Shown: positions 26,616 through 35,018, numbered from the stretch's first letter. The stretch: DNA of 64,000 nt from Robertmurraya korlensis (GCF_023715225.1 NZ_JAMBNS010000015.1:1-64000); one strand, 5' to 3'. Notes: a model not told the origin generated them from the letters alone. Made by a program: numbers and translations.

Positions 26616-27212
26616 TCAAATGGATACTTTCTTTAGTGAAAAGGCTCGGTCTCCCTTTTCAAAGGCTTTTTTCAAAAATAGTAATTCATAATAAAAATCA
26701 TGTGACACATTCCAGTCCCAGTATGCTCGTTCGTCTGGTGCAAACCTAGCTAATAAATGCCTTATAACACCTGCATGAGTGACAATAAAGGAACGTTGCC
26801 AATGATTATTTTTCACTTCCCTAATCATCTTGAGCCAGCCCCTATCAATTCTTCTTACAAATTGTTGAAAGCTCTCGCCATTAGGTGTGGCTGCATCTTT
26901 GTAATGATTCAGCCATTGATTATACGCTTCATTATCCTTTAAATCGTCAAAGGTGCATCCCTCAAAGTCCCCAAAATGCATCTCTCTTAGCTCGCTCATT
27001 TGAATCGGCTCTACCTCAGGAAAGAAGGCTTGTAACGTGGAAACACAACGTCCTAAATCGCTTGTAAAATAACCTTCATAAGTCGTTACTAGTGGTGAGG
27101 GTTGATGGCATAAAGGGGAATCCGTCCACCCTAGATAGGCTCTTTTTTTATTTGCCTCTGTTAAGCCATGCCTGCATAATGCCATAACCACACAATCATC
27201 CATAGCAACCAT
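26616..27212 (-). CDS. cobC: Alpha-ribazole-5'-phosphate phosphatase CobC-like
   Basis: Histidine phosphatase/phosphoglycerate-mutase fold, about 198 residues. Catalytic RHG is in ALCRHGLTEANKKR, the acid region is ELREMHFGDFEG, and the second histidine is in IVTHAGVIRHLLA. In nucleotide-loop assembly it dephosphorylates alpha-ribazole phosphate or AdoCbl-5'-phosphate. The frame is open far upstream inside cobS. I place the start at ATG 27212 after GAAGGG, overlapping cobS by 52 nt; ATG 27203 or 27185 are possible. Without the cob context it could be called a generic phosphatase. Confidence 0.82.
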   Translation of the reverse strand: MVAMDDCVVMALCRHGLTEANKKRAYLGWTDSPLCHQPSPLVTTYEGYFTSDLGRCVSTLQAFFPEVEPIQMSELREMHFGDFEGCTFDDLKDNEAYNQWLNHYKDAATPNGESFQQFVRRIDRGWLKMIREVKNNHWQRSFIVTHAGVIRHLLARFAPDERAYWDWNVSHDFYYELLFLKKAFEKGDRAFSLKKVSI

Positions 27213-27952
27213 TCCGTCCCTTCTGCAGATGCTCCCAACACATCTCCGGTTATTCCGCCAAACCAGTGCACAGATTTTTTTTGGATAAATAAAAAACATA
27301 AAAAAGCACTTGCTAATAACAAAAGGAACATGGGAGTAAGTGCTGGTATGAAAAGGGTTAATCCTATTAACACGACCATACAATAGAAAGGATAACTGAG
27401 TAAAGAAATCTTACTCAATCTTTCTCTAAAAAATGCTGCAAGTCCCTCATTCTTTGCAAGTGGAGCAAGAACTAATAACGCACCAATCACTCCCCTACTG
27501 AAAAAAGGAATGAATAGTATAACTATGTACGTATAAGTATGAACAAATTGGATGATTTCATATAAAAACAAATAGCGACCACTTAACAGTACAATAGCAG
27601 ATAACACACCAAATGCTCCTGTTCGAGGATCGCTCATAATTTCTAATCGTTTTTCCTTGTCCCGGTATGAAAAGAAAGCATCGCTTGCATCCATCCAACC
27701 GTCTAGATGAAGACCTCCAGTAAAGAAGATCCACGCCAACCATAAGATAAAAGCAATGGAGACGGTCGATAAGGGAGTCCACTCTATTAAGGTGAAAAGA
27801 AGAACTGAATACATGGTTCCTTGTAAAATTCCTAATAACGGGAACATGCCAACAGCACGTTTCATATGCGCGGCATCCATTGGCAAGTTCATTTTGACAG
27901 GAATTGATGTAAAAAATTGTAAGTTTAATAGAAATGCACGAACCATTTTCAT
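27161..27952 (-). CDS. cobS: Adenosylcobinamide-GDP ribazoletransferase (cobalamin synthase)
   Basis: 263-residue polytopic membrane enzyme that joins alpha-ribazole to AdoCbi-GDP. The conserved start NLQFFTSIPVKM, the acidic active-site motif FTGGLHLDGWMDASDAFFS and SDPRTGAFGV are all visible. Start ATG 27952 with GGAGGAAG upstream. The C-terminal coding end overlaps the start of cobC. It needs AdoCbi-GDP from a CobU/CobY-type enzyme that is not encoded in this window. Confidence 0.94.
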   Translation of the reverse strand: MKMVRAFLLNLQFFTSIPVKMNLPMDAAHMKRAVGMFPLLGILQGTMYSVLLFTLIEWTPLSTVSIAFILWLAWIFFTGGLHLDGWMDASDAFFSYRDKEKRLEIMSDPRTGAFGVLSAIVLLSGRYLFLYEIIQFVHTYTYIVILFIPFFSRGVIGALLVLAPLAKNEGLAAFFRERLSKISLLSYPFYCMVVLIGLTLFIPALTPMFLLLLASAFLCFLFIQKKSVHWFGGITGDVLGASAEGTEWLLWMIVWLWHYAGMA

Positions 27953-27984
27953 GGCGCTTCCTCCAGGAACAGTTTTAAATGAAT

Positions 27985-29472
27985 TTATACTGACGAACTC
28001 ATGCCTTCTTTTCTCATTCTAGATTTCCGAATTGCTTCCGTTGTACATTCAAAAACACCTTTGCTAATTAATCGACCTAGTTGAGTAAAGGAGCCTGCAT
28101 ACTCGATGGATGTCCCCTTTTGGGTAGCTGCAATTAAGATGCTGTCCGTTGATGTACCTGTTGCGAGTGTCCCTGTGTTTAAGTCGAGCACCTCTTCATT
28201 TTGTAACACCTTCACTTTTACTTCTGTTGCTGTCATGATGGATTGAATAAATGCTTCCTCAGACAATTCACCGTTCACAAAGATCCACGTGTTGATGGTG
28301 CCAGGCGTATAATCATACACTTCTCGGTCAATAACAGACGCGTCTATTGCATTTCCGACACCTGCCGTCACGACGACAAAAATGGAAACATGGCCATCCA
28401 CATAAAGCTTATAAGTGACATCTTCAAGCTTAACAGCAGTCATCATTCCAACTGTTTCTCCTGGAATGAAGCCATTTCTTTTTAGATAGTCGGCCATTTC
28501 TTGTTTATGGTCACTAAAATTATAGCTTTTGTCTACATGACGATTAACAAAGTTTTGGTACCAGCCTGTTCCAGAACCAATTACCCCAGAGCTCATCGTT
28601 TTTAAGGGTTGCTCCGTTTTTACTACAATTCTTTCGGATGAAGCGTGAATCACGGATGGATCAATTTGATATACCTCTTCTGACTGGTCGTTCTCCCACT
28701 CAGGCAACAGCACCATTTGTGGAACCGGAACCTTTGGATGAGGCTGTTTGGCAATTTTCGTATGGTATACGTTTTGAATTCGTTCTTGTTTTAACACTTC
28801 GTTCGGAGTATCTTCTATCACAATTTTCCCCTCCTGAAGGAGCAGAAGCCTGTCACAGTATAAGCCCGCTAAATTTAGATCATGGAAAATGGAAACGACC
28901 ATTAATTCACATTCTTTAGACCACTTTTTTAACAGATCAAACAACTCTTTTTGATAGCTTAAATCTAAGTGGTTGGTCGGTTCATCCAGAAGGAGGATAC
29001 GTGGTTCCTGGGCAAGCGCCTGAGCTAAGTAAACCCTTTGTCTCTCTCCACCAGATAGATCTTGAATATTTCGGTGTTGAAGGCTCAAAGTTCCCGTTTG
29101 CTCCATCACTCGTAAAACCGTTTCCTCATCTTTTGTACTCCAGCTATGAAACCAACCTTTTTGATGGGCATAACGCCCAAGCGATACGGTTTCTTTGACC
29201 GTGTAGGAAAATGGATCTGCTGCATGCTGAGGCAGCACCGCAATCAGCTTAGCCAGTTCCTTGGGAGAATAATTGGGAAGCTTAGTACCATCAATGGATA
29301 TGGTTCCTTTTGAAACGGGCAGTATTCCACTAATCATTTTTAAAAGTGTGGTCTTCCCGCTTCCATTCGGTCCAAGAATACCGAGCATCTCGCCTTTTCT
29401 CACTTCAAAGGAAATATCCTTTACTATAGAATTACCAGCGTATCCGCCACTGACATGCTGAATGTGAAGCAT
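27985..29472 (-). CDS. btuD: BtuD-type ABC ATPase fused to adenosylcobinamide amidohydrolase CbiZ
   Basis: 495 residues with two parts. Residues about 1-250 are an iron/B12-type ABC ATPase: Walker A GPNGSGKTT, Q-loop VLPQHAAD, signature LSGGERQ, Walker B RILLLDEPTNHLD, H-loop FHDLNLAG. Residues about 270-495 are a CbiZ domain (MSSGVIGSGTGWYQNFVNRH, ...VTAGVGNAID, ...TATEVKVK). CbiZ hydrolyses adenosylcobinamide to adenosylcobyric acid, giving a salvage route for cobamides and cobinamide. The ATG at 29472 follows the btuC stop by one base (TAACATG), indicating coupling. Such BtuD-CbiZ fusions are known in some bacilli. Confidence 0.9.
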   Translation of the reverse strand: MLHIQHVSGGYAGNSIVKDISFEVRKGEMLGILGPNGSGKTTLLKMISGILPVSKGTISIDGTKLPNYSPKELAKLIAVLPQHAADPFSYTVKETVSLGRYAHQKGWFHSWSTKDEETVLRVMEQTGTLSLQHRNIQDLSGGERQRVYLAQALAQEPRILLLDEPTNHLDLSYQKELFDLLKKWSKECELMVVSIFHDLNLAGLYCDRLLLLQEGKIVIEDTPNEVLKQERIQNVYHTKIAKQPHPKVPVPQMVLLPEWENDQSEEVYQIDPSVIHASSERIVVKTEQPLKTMSSGVIGSGTGWYQNFVNRHVDKSYNFSDHKQEMADYLKRNGFIPGETVGMMTAVKLEDVTYKLYVDGHVSIFVVVTAGVGNAIDASVIDREVYDYTPGTINTWIFVNGELSEEAFIQSIMTATEVKVKVLQNEEVLDLNTGTLATGTSTDSILIAATQKGTSIEYAGSFTQLGRLISKGVFECTTEAIRKSRMRKEGMSSSV

Positions 29473-29473
29473 G

Positions 29474-30535
29474 TTAACCACTTCTTTCTGCTCTTGTTTT
29501 TAGTAGGATCACCGCAAAGACAGGTGCCCCGATCAGAGCGGTGATCACTCCAATTGGAAGCTCGATAGGAGCAATGATGGTCCTTGACACTAGGTCAGCT
29601 AAAATTAAAAAGGCACTACCTGTCAGAACCGATAACGGAAGTAGATGTTTATGATCGGGCCCCCAAAGCATTCTCGCTAAATGCGGAATCACCAATCCAA
29701 CAAATCCAATCGTACCTGAAACAGCTACGGCACTGCCGGTTAACATGGACCCCGCCATCAAAATGATATGCTTTCTGCGTTGGACATTCACTCCCAGATG
29801 ATGAGCTCTTTCCTCTCCAAACGACATGGCATTTAATTCTTTTCCGTTAAAAATTAAGATGGCTGATCCTATAAGGAAGAATGGGAGGATAATTTTTATA
29901 TATACCCACCCTCTCATGGAAACGCTTCCGAGTAACCAACCAATAATCTGACGTAACTCTTCACCTGTTAAGGCAATCATTAAGGAGATCAGAGCTCCTA
30001 GAAAGGAACTAAAAATGATTCCTGTTAAGATAATCGTCTCTACTCGCATGGAGCGCTCTATTTTTTGCGCAAAACCTATTACGAGAAAAATCGTTAGAAA
30101 AGAAAACAATATACTGAGAACAGGAAGTGTAAATGCTCCAATGACTGGAAGCGACAGCTGAAAAAACAGGGTAACTACTGCTCCAACTGAAGCACCCGAG
30201 GAAACTCCTAATGTATAAGGGTCTGCCAGTGGATTTCGGAGTAAACCTTGAAAGGCAGCTCCAGCAATAGCTAGAGCCGCTCCAACAAGTCCTGCTAAGA
30301 TGACTCTTGGCAGGCGAATATTCGAAACGATGTTTACGTGCATTTGGTCAATTCCATCTAGTGAAACAAACGGAAAGAGTTGGGCAAGTAAAATTTGAAT
30401 TGTACTTAAGATGGGAACTTTCACGGTTCCTAGTGAAATGCCTAGTACAATCGCCAATAGGAGAAACGAGGCTCCCATGGTGTAGGCTGCTAATCGATTA
30501 GTTATTAAATACTTCCGGATATACGGCTTTTGCAA
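29474..30535 (-). CDS. btuC: Cobalamin/corrinoid ABC transporter permease (FecCD family)
   Basis: 353-residue polytopic permease with about nine to ten membrane segments. FecCD motifs are visible: RLPRVILAGLVGAALAIAGA, FQGLLRNPLADPYTLGVSSG and GTIGFVGLVIPHLARMLWGP. The start seems to be TTG 30535, overlapping the btuF end by 38 nt, with AGAGG upstream; no better ATG is available until residue 20. Substrate corrinoid is inferred from the B12 riboswitch and CbiZ fusion, since the family also carries siderophores. Confidence 0.9.
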   Translation of the reverse strand: MQKPYIRKYLITNRLAAYTMGASFLLLAIVLGISLGTVKVPILSTIQILLAQLFPFVSLDGIDQMHVNIVSNIRLPRVILAGLVGAALAIAGAAFQGLLRNPLADPYTLGVSSGASVGAVVTLFFQLSLPVIGAFTLPVLSILFSFLTIFLVIGFAQKIERSMRVETIILTGIIFSSFLGALISLMIALTGEELRQIIGWLLGSVSMRGWVYIKIILPFFLIGSAILIFNGKELNAMSFGEERAHHLGVNVQRRKHIILMAGSMLTGSAVAVSGTIGFVGLVIPHLARMLWGPDHKHLLPLSVLTGSAFLILADLVSRTIIAPIELPIGVITALIGAPVFAVILLKTRAERSG

Positions 30536-31460
30536 GTTCCTCTACCCCTTCAACGACCCTTGGACCTGGTCTGTTAACAAGATCTGGATTAACAGCAACC
30601 ACCTGCTTATTTTTGATCGCACTCACATCCGCCCAACCTTCTCTTGCCATTAGCTGACCAACAGGGTCTTCAATGTAATTATAAGTAGCAATAATGACAT
30701 CAGGATTACGTTCAAGGATAGATTCTTGGTCAATGCTTGGCCAGCCGTCAAGATCTCCCGTCGCATTTTCTGCATTTATGGTTTGTAGCATGACATCCAT
30801 GAAGGTGTTCTTACCAACTGAATAGATATCTGGAGATGGAGATATTTCAATATATACCTTTTTCTTTTCTGTTACTGTTGCAGCTTTTTCCTTAATTTCA
30901 TCAATCTTGGCTTTCATGTCAGCAGTTAATGCTTCTGCTGCTTCTGTGGTTCCTGTCAGTTGACCGATGATACCAATTGTATCGTAGACATCTTCAAAAT
31001 TAACGGCATCATTTACGATGAAAACCGCGATACCAGCATCCCTCATTTGCTGAAAACCAGCTTCAGAAGAGGTTGCTGAAGATTCGTGTGCTAACACTAA
31101 GTCTGGATTAAGGGCAATAACTTTTTCAACATCTATGTTAAAATCGCCTACTTTTTCGACTTCTGCTGTTTCTTCTGGGTACGTATCATTTGTTGTTAAC
31201 CCGACAACTTTATCTCCTAGGCCCAATTCGTAAATAATTTCTGTGTTACTAGGAATTAGAGAAATGATTGAGGTTGGTTCTTCCTCTATTACTACTTCAT
31301 TGTCTAACGCATCTTTGATCGTAACTGGAAAAGCTGCTTGTTCCGTTTGCCCTTCTGTGCTTTTGTTATCTTCTGCCTTTTCCGTTGTGCTCCCACAACC
31401 AGCAAGAATCCCTAGTGATAGTACGAGTAATGCAAATAGTGCGTAAAACTTTTGACGCAT
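30498..31460 (-). CDS. btuF: Corrinoid-binding lipoprotein BtuF-like
   Basis: 320-residue periplasmic-binding-protein-type lipoprotein. Signal MRQKFYALFALLVLSLGILA ends in lipobox LAGC (C22). A class III binding protein fold follows, with ISLIPSNTEIIYELGLGDKV and later EISPSPDIYSVGKNTFMDVM. It would capture corrinoids outside the cell and pass them to BtuC. It is the first gene after the cobalamin riboswitch and terminator. Confidence 0.92.
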   Translation of the reverse strand: MRQKFYALFALLVLSLGILAGCGSTTEKAEDNKSTEGQTEQAAFPVTIKDALDNEVVIEEEPTSIISLIPSNTEIIYELGLGDKVVGLTTNDTYPEETAEVEKVGDFNIDVEKVIALNPDLVLAHESSATSSEAGFQQMRDAGIAVFIVNDAVNFEDVYDTIGIIGQLTGTTEAAEALTADMKAKIDEIKEKAATVTEKKKVYIEISPSPDIYSVGKNTFMDVMLQTINAENATGDLDGWPSIDQESILERNPDVIIATYNYIEDPVGQLMAREGWADVSAIKNKQVVAVNPDLVNRPGPRVVEGVEELAKAVYPEVFNN

Positions 31461-31488
31461 GTTCTTTCCCCCTATGATATGTACAAAA

Positions 31489-31522
31489 TAAAAAGCATCT
31501 TCCTACAAGGCAGGAAGATGCT
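31489..31522 (-). terminator. Riboswitch-controlled attenuator upstream of btuF
   Basis: AGCATCTTCCT / AGGAAGATGCT arms (31494-31504, 31512-31522), then TTTTTATTTTG on the minus strand. It lies between the B12 aptamer and btuF, so it is the likely expression platform: premature termination when AdoCbl is bound. Confidence 0.88.
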
Positions 31523-31605
31523 GGTATGATAGACATTTTACACTAATTGGAAATAATAGAATAGGTAACAGTCTGCCACACCACTCCTATCCTCGTAGGA
31601 AATTC

Positions 31606-31772
31606 GGTGTAAAGCAATAGGCGAGTCTCCTGGCTTATGATCATTGCTTGCTGCACCTTCCCATACTTATTACGTACAGTGGTATTACTGGCAGCTTGCT
31701 CCCATTTACAGTGGCGGGACCGCGTTGGAATTTCACCAACTTCCTTTTTAAGTCTTCAATAATGAAGACACC
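31606..31772 (-). promoter_or_regulatory. Adenosylcobalamin (B12) riboswitch
   Basis: Conserved aptamer core on the minus strand: GGAAGTTGGTGAAATTCCAA, then CGCGGTCCCGCCACTGTAA, and the B12 box AAGCCAGGAGACTCGCC. GGTGT/ACACC (at 31772-31768 and 31610-31606) can form the closing P1 helix. Followed by a terminator, it controls the btuF-btuC-btuD::cbiZ-cobS-cobC-pduO unit by transcription attenuation. Confidence 0.94.
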
Positions 31773-31858
31773 TACTACTAGTCGAATTATGAAGTTTTCT
31801 GCTACGTCTGATTATACACCAACCAAGCCCCAAAAACGCAACCCCTTTTTCACAAAAA

Positions 31859-31919
31859 GGTGACAGACACCCTTCGTGGACAAAATCGGGCAAAATGTCC
31901 ACGGAGGGTGTCTGTCACC
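31859..31919. repeat. 61-bp palindrome upstream of the plsY-like gene
   Basis: GGTGACAGACACCC and GGGTGTCTGTCACC are outer arms; CGTGGACA and TGTCCACG are inner arms. A shorter related piece follows (CGTGGACACTTTG). A partial copy lies at 34193-34249, so the two-gene unit 32038-34184 is bracketed. Similar GGTGTCTGTCACC palindromes occur in other Bacillaceae from memory. Confidence 0.8.
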
Positions 31920-32037
31920 GCTCGTGGACACTTTGCCACTATTTGTCCGTATGGAGTGGACAGTAACTTCTTATTGTGAAGAGGTTTTGCATAGCATAAT
32001 ATGGAATATATACAACATAGCGCGGAGGTCATGTTCT

Positions 32038-32595
32038 ATGGTAGTAGTGGTTTATTTCTTCGTTTCCTACTTCATTGGATGCATCATGTTTGGATACATT
32101 ATTGGAAGATTGTTTGGAAAGATGGATATTCGAAAGGTAGGCAGCGGTAACGTGGGTGCCCGTAATATCGGACGAAGCTTAAATAAGACGGCCTTTGTCG
32201 CTACTTTTTTAGGTGACGCGTCTAAAGGAGTAGCGGTTATCCTTCTTGGCAGAATGCTAGGCTTTTCAGAGGAGATTCAATTAGATGGATTTCTCTTTGT
32301 CCTTATAGGACATATTTGGCCCATCACCCTTTCCTTTCAGGGCGGAAAAGGGATCTCCAGCTTTCTTGGGGGAATCATTGCTTTTGAACCGACCGTAACC
32401 ATTGTGATTCTCGTAAGCTTCGCCATCACCTATCCCATGTTCCGCAGCTTTACGATATCTGGTCTACTAAGCCTATGCATTCTTCCGGTCTATTTCTTTA
32501 TTGCATCATATACATACACATCCGTCGGAATGATCGCACTCACAGTTATCACAATTCTTTTTGCTCATCGAACAAATATAAAAGAAAGAGTATAG
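32038..32595 (+). CDS. PlsY-family glycerol-3-phosphate acyltransferase (possibly a paralogue)
   Basis: 185-residue membrane protein with about five segments. All three PlsY motifs are present: GSGNVGARNIGRSL, GHIWPITLSFQGGKGISSFLG and a C-terminal HRTNIK. PlsY moves an acyl chain from acyl-phosphate to glycerol-3-phosphate. The frame is open 54 codons upstream through the palindrome, but ATG 32038 has GGAGG 9 nt upstream and is chosen. It is followed at 11 bp by the acyltransferase-aminotransferase fusion. The usual plsY of B. subtilis sits beside parE, so this may be a second, specialised copy. Confidence 0.85.
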   Translation: MVVVVYFFVSYFIGCIMFGYIIGRLFGKMDIRKVGSGNVGARNIGRSLNKTAFVATFLGDASKGVAVILLGRMLGFSEEIQLDGFLFVLIGHIWPITLSFQGGKGISSFLGGIIAFEPTVTIVILVSFAITYPMFRSFTISGLLSLCILPVYFFIASYTYTSVGMIALTVITILFAHRTNIKERV

Positions 32596-32606
32596 GGGGA
32601 AACCAA

Positions 32607-34184
32607 ATGGGCTTGCTTTTCAAAATTGCAAGAAGCGAGGAAGAAATGGAGCAAATTCACAAACTAAATTATCGTACCTTCGTCGAAGAAATTCCACAGC
32701 ACCCAAAGTCAGATACAGAGAGAAGAGTGGACCCTTTTCACGCTGAAAATACGTATCTGATCTGCTTAAAAAACAAACAACTGATTGGAATGATTGCTGT
32801 TCGTGACAAGCGACCTTTTTCCATTGATAAAAAAATTGGTCCTGTAGAAGATCATCTTCCTTTTCAAGCTCATCTATTGTGTGAAATTCGCCTCCTCGCG
32901 GTTGATGCAAAAAATCGAAACGGAAGAGTGTTTCTAGGACTTTCACAATTATTAGCCAACTACTGTATCAAACAAGGATATGACGCAGCCGTTATCTCAG
33001 GAACCACCAGACAAACCAAACTGTATACACAACTCGGATTTACCGTGTTTCATGATCCAGTCGGAACAGAAGATGCACAATTTCATCCTATGTATATCAC
33101 CAGAGACACCTTTGAAAAACAGGTCTCTTCTCGCATAGGGATTTCTTCCAGCCGGTTTCTCCCCGGACCCATTATGGTCACTGAGGATGTGACAAAAGCA
33201 CTTATCAGTCCACCGATTTCACATCGTTCTAAAGCCTTTCTAGCATTATTTAATTCTGTAAAAGAAAAACTTCTGAGATTAACAAAAGCGGCAAATTGTC
33301 AGCTTCTTCTTGGATCTGGAACGCTTGCGAATGAAGTCATCGCCATGCAGCTGAAAAAACTTTCGAACGGAGTCATTTTTATTAACGGGGAGTTCGGAAA
33401 GCGACTCCATGGCCACGCTTTCCGTGCTGGCTTAAGTTTTGAAAGCTACGAAATACCGTGGGGAACATCATTTACTCTACAAGAAATAAAAGAGGTTATA
33501 AACAAGCATAACCCTGAGTGGATCTGGTTTACCCATTGCGAAACATCGACTGGTATTCTAAACTCCTTGGATGATATGCAAAAAGCCTGCATGGAGAAAG
33601 ATATAAAAATCTGTGTTGATGCTATAAGTTCCATAGGAGCTAGCCCATTAAATCTCTCAAATATCTTCCTTGCCTCAGGAGTTAGCGGAAAAGCACTAGG
33701 CTCGTATTCAGGGCTGTCCATTGTGTTTCATCAGCATTACATGAAAAAAGATAATAATATTCCCAGCTATCTGGATCTCGGATGGTATATTGAGAACGAC
33801 GGAGTCCCTTTTACACATTCATCCAATCTCATCTCCGCCCTTCACCAGGCACTAGAAGCCTATGAAGAGGACCAGCCATTTGAAAGAATTGGCCGTCAAT
33901 ATCTTTATATTCGAGAGTTTCTTGAATCTCATGGTATTCGGGTACTATCTAAGATAGAGCACTCTTGTCCGACCATTATGACCATTCCATTTCCAACAAA
34001 AATACCCTCATCCTTTATCGGTGAGGATATGGAGATGAATGGCTATTTATTACATTATGAAAGTGCATATTTGAAACACAATAACTGGATTCAAATCTCT
34101 CCTATTAATCCTATTGAAGAGAAAGAGACACAGCGCATGCTATCCCAGCTTAATGAACTAGTTACATACTATCAGTCTCTATAA
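32607..34184 (+). CDS. Fusion of GNAT/N-acyl-amino-acid-synthase-like domain with class V aminotransferase
   Basis: 525 residues from ATG 32607 (AGGGGGA upstream). Residues about 1-165 resemble the GNAT fold of LuxI/FeeM-like acyltransferases: LNYRTFVEEIPQHP, then LCEIRLLAVDAKNRNGRVFL and TKLYTQLGFTVF. Residues about 180-525 are a fold type I, class V PLP aminotransferase near the serine-glyoxylate / 2-aminoethylphosphonate transaminases: FLPGPIMVTEDV, phosphate loop GSGTLANE (236-243), HCETSTGILN (310-319), VDAISSIG (D338) and PLP lysine K362 in SGKALGSYSGLS. Both halves look catalytically intact. Substrates are unknown; the 11-bp spacing to the plsY-like gene implies one operon. Confidence 0.75.
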   Translation: MGLLFKIARSEEEMEQIHKLNYRTFVEEIPQHPKSDTERRVDPFHAENTYLICLKNKQLIGMIAVRDKRPFSIDKKIGPVEDHLPFQAHLLCEIRLLAVDAKNRNGRVFLGLSQLLANYCIKQGYDAAVISGTTRQTKLYTQLGFTVFHDPVGTEDAQFHPMYITRDTFEKQVSSRIGISSSRFLPGPIMVTEDVTKALISPPISHRSKAFLALFNSVKEKLLRLTKAANCQLLLGSGTLANEVIAMQLKKLSNGVIFINGEFGKRLHGHAFRAGLSFESYEIPWGTSFTLQEIKEVINKHNPEWIWFTHCETSTGILNSLDDMQKACMEKDIKICVDAISSIGASPLNLSNIFLASGVSGKALGSYSGLSIVFHQHYMKKDNNIPSYLDLGWYIENDGVPFTHSSNLISALHQALEAYEEDQPFERIGRQYLYIREFLESHGIRVLSKIEHSCPTIMTIPFPTKIPSSFIGEDMEMNGYLLHYESAYLKHNNWIQISPINPIEEKETQRMLSQLNELVTYYQSL

Positions 34185-34192
34185 AACCCTGA

Positions 34193-34249
34193 GTGTCCAC
34201 CCCACGTGGACAAATCAGCCCGATTTGTCCACGAAGGGTGTCTGTCACC
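34193..34249. repeat. Palindromic element / hairpin after the aminotransferase fusion
   Basis: Inner arms CGTGGACAAATC and GATTTGTCCACG (34205-34216, 34222-34233), followed by GGTGTCTGTCACC and a TTTTTT run. It is a relative of the 31859-31919 palindrome that has lost its left outer arm. The hairpin plus T run may also stop plus-strand transcription. Confidence 0.75.
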
Positions 34250-34253
34250 TTTT

Positions 34254-35018
34254 TTACTGCCATTGCTTTGTTTTTTTGTCGAATGTGAGGGTGGCGTCAA
34301 ATTTGGTTTTAGACAGTTTTTCGTATTCCTCGAACATATCGTCCATATTCATATAGTCGCCAATAACCCAAATAGGAACCTCAATCTTTGTTCTGCTTTG
34401 TACCGCATCTTTAAAAGATAGTAAGATTCCCTCTTTCATCAATGGTTTTAACGAAAGAGATATATCGATATCCATCGGAGGGTACTCCCTCTTTTTTTTC
34501 AACCCTAGTATTCCTTTTTCTGGTTTGAACTCATTTAACTTCTCAGGCACGAGATCAGATAGTAGCCGATAAAAATCGGTTAATGTCCGGTAATAAACCT
34601 TATTCCACCATCCATCATCATGAGCAAAATAACCATATCTATTTCTCAAATGTCGGTTAAATGGCTGCTTGAGTTGCTCCTTCATATGCCCCATATAAAG
34701 TAACTCGGCAATCTCCTCGCCAGATAAGGCATTTACTCCTTCAAGCTCCTCAAAATCCACCCAGCAAAAATCTCCATAACCATGTACATCGTCACTGATA
34801 AGCCGATGCAGTTTCTCTTTAGGGACGTATTCTAGTAATGTGTGACGATTAAACTCTCCCGATTCGTAAGCATGTTTAATCAACAAAAGATGATTCAAAG
34901 AATCGGAAAGAGACCGAGCAAACTCTTTAAATTCAATCCCGTGTGTAAGAACATATTGTTCACCTTCATTAAGGAATATGTAGAGAAGATCGCGTTTCTC
35001 CTGATTGCTTTTTTTCAC
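34254..35018 (-). CDS. Hypothetical protein, 254 aa
   Basis: I do not recognise this protein. It starts at GTG 35018 with GGAGG 8 nt upstream, and is soluble-looking, acidic/basic mixed, without signal peptide or membrane segments. The middle has aromatic-rich stretches (GYGDFCWVDFEELEG; RYGYFAHDDGWWNKVYYRTL). A KPEKGILGLKKKREYPPMDI region then a beta-like C-terminus with LSFKDAVQSRTKIEVPIWVI follow. It is convergent with the plsY-like operon and divergent from mgtE. Codon use resembles neighbours, and length plus ribosome site support a real gene. Confidence 0.7.
   Translation of the reverse strand: MKKSNQEKRDLLYIFLNEGEQYVLTHGIEFKEFARSLSDSLNHLLLIKHAYESGEFNRHTLLEYVPKEKLHRLISDDVHGYGDFCWVDFEELEGVNALSGEEIAELLYMGHMKEQLKQPFNRHLRNRYGYFAHDDGWWNKVYYRTLTDFYRLLSDLVPEKLNEFKPEKGILGLKKKREYPPMDIDISLSLKPLMKEGILLSFKDAVQSRTKIEVPIWVIGDYMNMDDMFEEYEKLSKTKFDATLTFDKKTKQWQ

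Noticed and set aside
31876-32037. 54-codon N-terminal extension of the PlsY-like protein
   Set aside because: It runs through a palindromic repeat and has no ribosome site; PlsY begins with a membrane helix as seen from 32038.
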